Shown here one piece after another: positions 1 to 6,194 of a stretch of 15,872 nucleotides of DNA. Source of the DNA: CAYFLR01 sp964343805 (GTDB lineage: Bacteria > Bdellovibrionota_B > Oligoflexia > CAYFLR01). A model generated the notes under the pieces. It saw nothing but the letters and a program-made list of their open reading frames with translations, made no database searches and was not told the DNA's origin. Every line of letters begins with the position of its first letter. Position 1 is the stretch's first letter. Location of the stretch: assembly GCA_964343805.1 (NCBI GenBank), contig CAYFLR010000095.1:1-15872 (forward strand), given 5' to 3'. The position numbers were made by a program, and so were the translations under genes.

Positions 1-913
1 CTTCATTCACTGTTGGATTTTCATTACAAAACCTCGTTACCGCTCTTTTTTGATAGGACTTAAGTCTTTTCCTATTTTTTAATAAGAGGTGTCTAATCGG
101 GTTACTCCTCTTGCCTCCGGTTGCTTCTTTACGGTATTTGCGAATGGCTGGGTGAATGAGCCTAATCACATGAAACTTATCAATCACTATTTGCGCATTG
201 GGAAAGAGCTCTTTTGCTGTATTCTTATAGCTGGTATCCATGTCTATAACCACGTGGGAAACCCTTTCTCTCCCTGGGATGTGCTCAATTGCCCTTAAAA
301 GATCCTGTTCTCTTTTTCCTTGGGCTACTTCTCTGAGGCATTTACGATTATTATCCACAAATGAGGTTACAAACTCTTTCCGAGACTGTTTCTTATGCCT
401 TCTAAAGCCATGCTCATCCATCAGGACTGTTTTTCCCCAAGGGGTATTCATACTTTTTCGAAGTTCTAGATCAAGTCTTTCATTGACTACTTTTGTAACC
501 AAAGTGTCAGAACACCTACAATGAGCTGCTACGCCTTTTGCGCATTCATATCGTTTGAAGTTGTATAGAATATCTTGCCGGTACTTTTCAGTGGTTCTAA
601 ATCCCAACTTTATGCCATCAACTATCTCAGTGAAAACTGCTCCGCAGGTTGGGCATTTAAACCGTTTCTTTTTGATCACAAGAACAATGTTCTTATTTTG
701 TACTTTGGCATCTCGAATGGTAATGGTCCTGTGGTCATATATGGTGAAACTTCGTGAAGGGCATTTTCTACAGTTCTCCCAGGATCTTTTGGTTGTACAG
801 TGGTATTGAAAGATCTTATTCGAAATTTTTAAAACCTTTTCTAATTTTAGTCCTGGTAAAACAAGCCTGGATAAGAGATACTTTTCGGGAGTCTTGAGCT
901 TCTTTCCTTTCAA
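1..913 (-). CDS. ISL3-family transposase, partial (C-terminus beyond the left edge)
   Basis: Reading the minus strand from 913 gives 304 uninterrupted residues that leave the window at base 1. An N-terminal zinc-finger region has two Cys pairs (C48/C51 and C87/C90, the second as KCPTCG), as in zf-ISL3. It is followed by a helical DNA-binding stretch and then the DDE transposase domain: VLMDEHGF (D166), VVIDMDTSYK (D224) and the family hallmark IDKFHVIRLI (residues 244-253). ISL3 transposases cut and paste their own insertion sequence. The third catalytic acid lies outside the window. The first in-frame ATG is deep in the protein, so the start is taken as TTG at 913, just after an in-frame TAA; no clear ribosome binding site precedes it, so the exact start is uncertain. 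No frameshift is visible in this part. Family assignment is confident; activity cannot be judged. Confidence 0.9.
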   Translation of the reverse strand, partial: MKGKKLKTPEKYLLSRLVLPGLKLEKVLKISNKIFQYHCTTKRSWENCRKCPSRSFTIYDHRTITIRDAKVQNKNIVLVIKKKRFKCPTCGAVFTEIVDGIKLGFRTTEKYRQDILYNFKRYECAKGVAAHCRCSDTLVTKVVNERLDLELRKSMNTPWGKTVLMDEHGFRRHKKQSRKEFVTSFVDNNRKCLREVAQGKREQDLLRAIEHIPGRERVSHVVIDMDTSYKNTAKELFPNAQIVIDKFHVIRLIHPAIRKYRKEATGGKRSNPIRHLLLKNRKRLKSYQKRAVTRFCNENPTVNE

Positions 914-972
914 TAAAATTTTTTAGAGGTAAATTAATTTTACTGAAAAGAAGTTCTCATGACTTTCTTATT

Positions 973-1034
973 TTGATTTTACATTCCTAGAAAAGATCCT
1001 TATAGAGTGAAGGTCTTTTCGGAATGAAAATCAA
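973..1034. repeat. Long interrupted palindrome next to the transposase
   Basis: The arms TTGATTTT/CATTCC/GAAAAGA/CCTT (973-1001) and AAGG/TCTTTTC/GGAATG/AAAATCAA (1010-1034) pair over 25 positions. Small bulges lie at 981, 988-989 and 997, all on the left arm, and the loop is 8 nt. It sits about 60 bp upstream of the transposase start and about 70 bp before the next gene. It could be a bidirectional terminator, a structured IS end or a hairpin insulating the IS gene from outside transcription. The pairing is seen directly; the role is inference. Confidence 0.6.
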
Positions 1035-1035
1035 C

Positions 1036-1056
1036 CTTCCACCATTAAGTTGGAAG
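1036..1056. repeat. Short hairpin CTTCCA-9 nt-TGGAAG
   Basis: A 6-bp inverted repeat with a 9-nt loop lies immediately after the long palindrome and before the lipoprotein gene. No U-run follows directly, so it is not called a terminator. It may mark the outer border of the IS or be a leader element. Confidence 0.35.
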
Positions 1057-1105
1057 ACCCTTAAATCATTATTTAATTAATCTTTTTTTATGAAGAGGCA
1101 TGACC

Positions 1106-1894
1106 ATGAGAAAATTAGCTATATCTATGTTTTTACTTGCTGGATCGTTTGTCTATTACGCATGTGGAGATCTGCAATCCATGTTGGGTTTTAGTGAGGC
1201 GACTGGAAGTTGTGAGACTGATGCGTTTGCAAATAATACTTTGATTCGTGTCTGTATCGATTATGACAAAGTGAGTGAAGAGGAAGAGGGTCAGTATGAA
1301 AAAACCTGCAAAGAAGAGGGCGGAAATGGAAAAGCGGGGACCTGGTCTGATTCGGCTTGCGAAACAGATGACGCAACTGCCTCTTGTGAACATAAAGATG
1401 GGCCAGGCACCAAAACGGTTTATGTATTTGATGCCACCTATAATTCAATTTTAAAAGATTCGGTTTCTTCTGGTGATGGTATTTGCCGTGATGGATCAAC
1501 CTATGAGGAAATTGTTGCAGCCTCTAAAGATCCAACAAGTACCACCACTGTAACATCAAGTTGTGCTATCACAGCCAAAGAAAACGAAGGTACTGAGAAG
1601 GAAATGGATATATCTGGATGTTGGGAATTCACTACCTCTAGTAGCTCAACCGCGGACATTAAGTCCAAATGTGAGGATGGAACACTCAATGATGGTGATG
1701 GAAGTAATCCTGGGACTTTTAGTGAAGCAGCTTGCTCAGCTGATACAGGTGTCCCTTATTGTAAGGATTTTCCTTCTAAGTTTGGTGGAACTGGCTCTCT
1801 CTATTACACCGGAAAACACTATGTAGATAGTGGGGTATCATCTATTTCAAGTTGGTGTTCTCAGGTGAAAGGGACAGAAGGGACTACAGAGTAA
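1106..1894 (+). CDS. Cys-rich lipoprotein with two homologous repeats
   Basis: 262 residues from ATG 1106, chosen because GAGG at 1095-1098 is 7 nt upstream; an alternative ATG at 1100 would have almost no spacing. The N-terminus is a lysine/arginine start, a hydrophobic core and a lipobox-like YYAC with Cys20, followed by Gly, which suggests lipidation and probably outer-membrane sorting. The mature part is acidic, rich in Ser/Thr/Gly and Cys, with no recognised enzyme motif. Two segments align: roughly residues 36-129 and 153-256, each containing C...C, a GT(W/F)S(D/E)xAC motif, another Cys about 10 residues on, and an aromatic strand with Y. Paired cysteines suggest disulfide-stapled domains outside the cytoplasm. 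Similar GTWS...C motifs occur in lipoproteins of unknown function in other bacteria (from memory). Function unknown. Confidence 0.8.
   Translation: MRKLAISMFLLAGSFVYYACGDLQSMLGFSEATGSCETDAFANNTLIRVCIDYDKVSEEEEGQYEKTCKEEGGNGKAGTWSDSACETDDATASCEHKDGPGTKTVYVFDATYNSILKDSVSSGDGICRDGSTYEEIVAASKDPTSTTTVTSSCAITAKENEGTEKEMDISGCWEFTTSSSSTADIKSKCEDGTLNDGDGSNPGTFSEAACSADTGVPYCKDFPSKFGGTGSLYYTGKHYVDSGVSSISSWCSQVKGTEGTTE
1211..1875 (+). repeat. Internal protein-level duplication in the Cys-rich lipoprotein
   Basis: Unit 1 spans about 1211-1492 and unit 2 about 1562-1875. The anchor motifs are GTWSDSAC (unit 1) and GTFSEAAC (unit 2), each preceded by a Cys about 14-16 residues earlier and followed by a Cys 8-9 residues later. 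The units then share a TVYVF..TY / SLYYTGKHY strand. Similarity is clear in protein but weak in DNA, so the duplication is old. Confidence 0.6.
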
Positions 1895-1981
1895 GTCATT
1901 ATTTTAGTTGCTTCTTTTCTTATCAATTGACATGTTAAGGTCATTCATCAAGTTGGAAAACCACCAATGAGGAGAGGGCTT

Positions 1982-3979
1982 ATGTCAATTGGAGAAAGTG
2001 TCAGTTTTAACATCTTTTTATTCTCACTCGCTTTTGGTTTTTTGTGTCTGGCTTATCAAACGGTGATTTTGCTACTGCAAAAAAAGAGCCTTTATCTGTC
2101 TCCTGTACGGGGGCAGGTGGGATATGGTGTCTATTACGCTCTATCTAAGGGGATGTTGCCATGGAATAAAGAAAGTGGTCGACTGCATCCTGTTATCTTT
2201 TGGTCGGGAGTTCTTTTTCACTGCGGTGTTTTCTTAGTATTTTTCTATATGCTGTTAAGAGCTCTCGGTTTTCAAAGTGCCGGACTTTCCAGTTTCTTTT
2301 TTCCCCTTATACTCCTGGCTGCACTTGTTGGAGTGGTTAATCTAATTAGACGTTTCTTTAGTACTGAAATGAAGGCTTATACGGTCAGGGATGATTATAT
2401 ATCTCTTGCCTTAAGTACCTTAGTTTTATTCATGGCATTAGGTTATTCCAAGGGAGCGATGGGAGTCTTGTGGTTAGATTTATCTGTTGCTCTCCTTTTT
2501 ATCTATCTCCCCTTTAGTAAGATCAAACACATGGTGACCTTTTTCTTTGCTCGGAAATACCATGGTGAGCATTTTGGTCTTTTAGGTCTCTACACCAAAC
2601 AAATGAAATATCTGTTTGGGAAACTTGATTCCAAAGAGATTTCCAGCCTGCTGGAAGAGCCAACAACTTCCAAGTCTGAGCCGGTTTTGACCAACAAAAT
2701 TTCAGAAGAAAAACGAATCCCTTTTGTAAAGGGGTTAAAAAAACATATGTCTCGTCATGTGAGTGCCATGGTCAATTCTTGTGTGCATTGTGGTATGTGC
2801 ACTGAGTCTTGTCATTATTATATGTCCACCAATGATCCTCATCTTATTCCGGTGGCTAAGTTAGATAAACTGACTCAGCTTTACCGTCATCAATTTGATC
2901 CATTTGCGTTTTCAGCTCTAAATGAAAGCACGGAGGCGACAATTTCGAAGATCGAAGAGCTGCATGAGACCGCTTTTATGAACTGCAGTATCTGTGGTAG
3001 GTGTGCGCTCAGTTGTCCCATGGGAATAAACACAGGTGAAGCGATGATGGTTGCAAGGAGATCTTTTTCAGATATTGGTGAGTCTCCTGAAGGATTAGAA
3101 AAGCCGGCTCAAACTGCCGTTTCAAAAGGTAATTATTTAGGATTACCGGTTGATGATGTGGTGGATAATATCGAATGGCTGAGTGAAGAGCTAGCAGAAG
3201 ATCTGGAAATTTCTGAAGAAGAAGCTCAAATCCCGGTGGATCAAAAATCTTCTGATGTTTTGTATATTCCCCACCCATTGGAACTTCGGGATTTTCCAAT
3301 GATTGTACTTGCCACCGTAAAAATATTTCATAAAGCGGGTATCAAATACACTCTTTCCAGTCATCATTTTGATACGGTGAACTATGCCTATTATAGTGGA
3401 AATCAAGAAGCCATGCGCACAATTATTGAGAATCTCATCAAAGCCCAACAAGAAGTGGGAGCTAAAGAGGTTGTCTTATCGCCCTGTGGACATGGTTATA
3501 AAGTTTTAAGGTGGGAAGCAGAAAAACTGCTGGGTCAACCTTTTGATTTTAAAATTTTATCCTTGGGTGAAGCGATTGATAAATACTATCAAGAGGGAAA
3601 AATCCAGTTAAACAAAGATGTGCTTGATGGAAAACTCACCTATCACGATCCTTGTAATATCGGTAGAAATGGTGGGGTGATTGATGAACCTCGCAGGGTC
3701 ATTAATGCTCTTTCTTCTCGTTTTGTAGAGATGGCTCCCTCGGGTGCTTTTAATTTTTGCTGTGGAGGAGGAGGTGGATTGTCCGCAAGTGCGAATTATG
3801 GTCAAACCCGGCTCAAGGTGGGAGCAACCAAAGCGAAACAAATAAAGGATTCAGAGGCCGACTGGGTGATAACCAACTGCTTTAATTGCAATACTCAGAT
3901 TAAAGAAATCCAGCGAAAGTACAAGTTGGATTATAAGGTGAAAAGTATTGCTGAGGTGGTGGCGGATTCTCTCATTTGA
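1982..3979 (+). CDS. Membrane-bound heterodisulfide-reductase-like Fe-S oxidoreductase (HdrD/DsrK/GlpC type)
   Basis: 665 residues from ATG 1982; AGGAG at 1970-1974 is 7 nt upstream and favours this start over ATG 1967. About five hydrophobic segments occupy residues 1-180, resembling a NarI/HdrE-like quinone-side membrane domain. Two 4Fe-4S motifs follow: CVHCGMCTESC (C267, C270, C273, C277) and CSICGRCALSC (C335, C338, C341, C345). The C-terminal half holds two CCG domains. The second is intact (DPC at 558, NFCCGGGGG at 593-594, NCFNC at 633/636) and should carry a noncubane cluster. The first has lost its cysteines except one (SPCGHGY). The family passes electrons between quinones and thiol/disulfide or other acceptors; the partner here is unknown. 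No hdr, dsr or glycolate oxidase genes lie nearby, so it appears solitary. Confidence 0.88.
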   Translation: MSIGESVSFNIFLFSLAFGFLCLAYQTVILLLQKKSLYLSPVRGQVGYGVYYALSKGMLPWNKESGRLHPVIFWSGVLFHCGVFLVFFYMLLRALGFQSAGLSSFFFPLILLAALVGVVNLIRRFFSTEMKAYTVRDDYISLALSTLVLFMALGYSKGAMGVLWLDLSVALLFIYLPFSKIKHMVTFFFARKYHGEHFGLLGLYTKQMKYLFGKLDSKEISSLLEEPTTSKSEPVLTNKISEEKRIPFVKGLKKHMSRHVSAMVNSCVHCGMCTESCHYYMSTNDPHLIPVAKLDKLTQLYRHQFDPFAFSALNESTEATISKIEELHETAFMNCSICGRCALSCPMGINTGEAMMVARRSFSDIGESPEGLEKPAQTAVSKGNYLGLPVDDVVDNIEWLSEELAEDLEISEEEAQIPVDQKSSDVLYIPHPLELRDFPMIVLATVKIFHKAGIKYTLSSHHFDTVNYAYYSGNQEAMRTIIENLIKAQQEVGAKEVVLSPCGHGYKVLRWEAEKLLGQPFDFKILSLGEAIDKYYQEGKIQLNKDVLDGKLTYHDPCNIGRNGGVIDEPRRVINALSSRFVEMAPSGAFNFCCGGGGGLSASANYGQTRLKVGATKAKQIKDSEADWVITNCFNCNTQIKEIQRKYKLDYKVKSIAEVVADSLI

Positions 3980-5140
3980 TCATAGAGCTGTTACAACATC
4001 TTCAAGAAACTTTTTATAAGGTAAAGCCTGGCCCAACTCCTGGAAGTTTTGAGAATGTTCGCCTTGATATACCACATACTTAGATACATCTCTTTTGGCG
4101 ATAGCTTCAAATTGATTAAGTCTTTTGAACATTTTTTTATGAACTTTAGCAGATGACTTAATTTCAATAGCAAAACATTTATGGGAGGTTTCGATAATAA
4201 GATCTACCTCCACCCCCATGGCATCACGATAGCAGCTCAATCTCCATGGTTTATGGTGAAGTTTTTTATAGTAAATGACTTGGAGCAAGAGCCATTGTTC
4301 AAAAAGTTGTCCTTTTTCTTCTTTCGAAAAAGTTTCGATTCCCCCTTTGCCCAGGAGAGAGTTTCTCACTCCGAGGTCAAAAAATAAAAACTTCTGCTTT
4401 TGCCTTGCTCGCCTCTCCTTATTAACCTCTTTATAACTGTCAATGTATTCAATTATGAGGGTGTCAGCGAGAATTTGGACATATCTTCTAATGGTTTCTT
4501 TGTTGATTTCACTATCGGAAGCAATTTTTGAATAGTTTACAAATTGACCGCTTAGTTCTGCCGCTATATTGATAAATCGGCTGTAGGCGGCTAAATCTTT
4601 GGTTAAGGCTTCTGCTTGGATTTCTTCTTTGAGATAGCCTGCGACATAGGAATAAAGAACCTCGGGACCATACTCCTCCAAATAGATTTCTGGAAGGGTA
4701 CCAATGGCTAAAGCTTTATCCAGGTTGAAATGATTTTTAATCTCCCAATAGACGAGTGGTGGTAAATATTTTATTAACACTCGACCCGGTAATAGATTGG
4801 CCTTTCCTCTTTTGAGTTTTCTTGCCGAGGAGCCAGTAAGGAGAAACCTCAAGTTCTTATATGTATCTACCAGAGCTTGAATTGTATTCAGCATGCTTGG
4901 GATACGCTGGATTTCATCCACGAGTATAATGTTTTTTTTGTTAGGTAGGGCCCCAATGACCCTTTTTATTAAACCAGGATCGTTTAGGTGTTGTCTGAAA
5001 AGCTCTTCATCAGCGAGATTTATAATGCAATCCGGTTTCAAATTATGGCATAAAGTGCTCTTGCCCACCTGACGAGGACCCAAGAGCAGGATGCTTTTAG
5101 GATGCTTTCTCAGTCGCTTTATTAGAATTCTTTCTATCAT
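3980..5140 (-). CDS. AAA_14/DUF4143 ATPase
   Basis: 386 residues from ATG 5140. Walker A is GPRQVGKST (21-29), Walker B is IILVDEIQR (D75, E76) and a sensor-like LLTGSSARKL follows at 100-109. The C-terminal DUF4143 region ends with a PD-(D/E)xK-like pattern, VEVDLIIE...FAIEIKSS, as is typical of this family. These proteins are widespread, often transferred horizontally, and their biological role is mostly unknown. In-frame upstream starts exist (ATG 5167, TTG 5176). I prefer 5140 because family members begin with a short MIxRIL-like helix and because a possible promoter overlaps 5148-5176; no start has a good ribosome binding site. The stop codon abuts the stop of the convergent Fe-S gene with no spacer. 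It lies downstream of the methyltransferase on the same strand. Confidence 0.9.
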   Translation of the reverse strand: MIERILIKRLRKHPKSILLLGPRQVGKSTLCHNLKPDCIINLADEELFRQHLNDPGLIKRVIGALPNKKNIILVDEIQRIPSMLNTIQALVDTYKNLRFLLTGSSARKLKRGKANLLPGRVLIKYLPPLVYWEIKNHFNLDKALAIGTLPEIYLEEYGPEVLYSYVAGYLKEEIQAEALTKDLAAYSRFINIAAELSGQFVNYSKIASDSEINKETIRRYVQILADTLIIEYIDSYKEVNKERRARQKQKFLFFDLGVRNSLLGKGGIETFSKEEKGQLFEQWLLLQVIYYKKLHHKPWRLSCYRDAMGVEVDLIIETSHKCFAIEIKSSAKVHKKMFKRLNQFEAIAKRDVSKYVVYQGEHSQNFQELGQALPYKKFLEDVVTAL

Positions 5141-5160
5141 ATATGTCATTTTCATTGAAT

Positions 5161-5176
5161 TTGACATACATGTCAA
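5161..5176. promoter_or_regulatory. Perfect 7-bp inverted repeat TTGACAT-AC-ATGTCAA, possible operator/-35
   Basis: The two arms match perfectly around a 2-nt centre. On the minus strand the left arm supplies a consensus -35 (TTGACA, 5176-5171). A 4/6 match to a -10, GAAAAT, lies 17 nt further on at 5153-5148. If used, transcription would start almost at ATG 5140, giving a leaderless ATPase mRNA. The repeat is seen; operator and promoter roles are inferred. Confidence 0.35.
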
Positions 5177-5214
5177 TCGAATTTCGCAATTACTGGAGTT
5201 AAGGTCTTAATATC

Positions 5215-5991
5215 TCAGGGTTCACATAGATAAAGAACGATCCTTTTTTCCACTTTAAAACTTTCTTGCTCCTTAATCTCCTTATCTACATAGTCATGGT
5301 ATTGATTATAAAAGGATTCATCCACTTGGATATCTCCAGACCCCTCTAAAGATTTAATATAACTAGTGACCGCAGGTGCATGGTCAATCTCTAGTAAGTC
5401 ACTAAAAATGTGTTTTTTTACTTGAGAAAAGTGAGGTTTTAAAATTTCATCCGCATTTTCTTCGCAAAAAGGTTTTATCAGTCTTCCGCTGTATTGAAAG
5501 CTCGGCTCAATTTCTCTGGCTACCTCCCAAAGTCGAGTCATGTTCTTAAGACTATTGGTGATGATTCCTATGCTTCCACTCTTTTTTAATACTCGAACCA
5601 TTTCAGAAAGGGCCTTTTGAGGTGAGGAGGCATGATAGAGCATAAAATGACTTATGATTTTATCGAATTCATTATCAGGGTAAGGAATATCTTCTACATT
5701 AACCTGCTTAAACTGTGTAGAAATTGGTAAGTCCTCTTTACAAGCTTCAATCATACCTAAAGAGTTGTCTGTCAGAGTAATATCACATTTAGAAGGACTG
5801 TTTTGAGGGTTTCTCTTCCAAAAATCCCCTCGTCCACAACCCACTTCGAGGATCTTCTCACCCTCTTTGAAATGATAATGATCCCAAGCCCAGTCCCAGA
5901 TATTTTTATTACTGTACTGATGGATAGAAATTCTTGCCTCTAAGTTTTGGGGTGTTCGATATTGATTCTTAATGAAGTGACTTTGATACAT
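5215..5991 (-). CDS. Class I SAM-dependent methyltransferase (Methyltransf_11-like)
   Basis: 258 residues from ATG 5991, with AGGA 7 nt upstream. Motif I is ILEVGCGRGDF (47-57), the SAM-binding glycine loop. An acidic strand end, TLTDNSLGMIE, should bind the SAM ribose. VNVEDIPYPDNEFDKIISHFMLYH is the typical motif II/III region, followed by the ALSEMVRVLKKSGSIGIIT strand-helix common in UbiE/COQ5-like enzymes. No signal peptide, so it is cytoplasmic. The substrate cannot be read from sequence. It precedes the ATPase on the same strand with a 74-nt gap that contains an inverted repeat, so co-transcription is possible but not certain. Confidence 0.88.
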   Translation of the reverse strand: MYQSHFIKNQYRTPQNLEARISIHQYSNKNIWDWAWDHYHFKEGEKILEVGCGRGDFWKRNPQNSPSKCDITLTDNSLGMIEACKEDLPISTQFKQVNVEDIPYPDNEFDKIISHFMLYHASSPQKALSEMVRVLKKSGSIGIITNSLKNMTRLWEVAREIEPSFQYSGRLIKPFCEENADEILKPHFSQVKKHIFSDLLEIDHAPAVTSYIKSLEGSGDIQVDESFYNQYHDYVDKEIKEQESFKVEKRIVLYLCEP

Positions 5992-6017
5992 TTTATTTTC
6001 CTGGGTGTGATGAAAAC

Positions 6018-6030
6018 ATTACAGTGTAAT
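6018..6030. promoter_or_regulatory. Perfect palindrome ATTACA-G-TGTAAT upstream of the methyltransferase gene
   Basis: A 13-bp perfect inverted repeat lies 27 nt upstream of the methyltransferase start, where a promoter would be expected. It has the shape of a repressor operator. No regulator gene is in the window, and the sequence could also act on the divergent toxin gene at 6195. Confidence 0.35.
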
Positions 6031-6074
6031 ATTTTTTTACAACACTATTTAGGTCTTTAGGAACTAACTTTTTA

Positions 6075-6089
6075 AGGATTAGCAATCCT
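6075..6089. repeat. Small hairpin AGGATT-AGC-AATCCT in the divergent intergenic region
   Basis: A 6-bp stem with a 3-nt loop sits between the divergent methyltransferase and toxin genes. There is no U-run on either side. It is short enough to be chance. Confidence 0.25.
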
Positions 6090-6194
6090 CCTTTAGATTT
6101 AGTGGTTTAGGAGCCTTGCTCAACCCCTTTCCACTTTTTTCCGATAAGGAAAATAACTGTTTTTTCACATGGATTGATATTGAGTAGGTGGATT

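Noticed and set aside
89..809. Several plus-strand open frames near the left edge
   Set aside because: They are antisense to the minus-strand ISL3 transposase, which has clear family motifs and no stops.
3009..3451. Minus-strand open frames inside the Fe-S protein gene
   Set aside because: Shadows of the plus-strand gene, which carries all the conserved Cys motifs.
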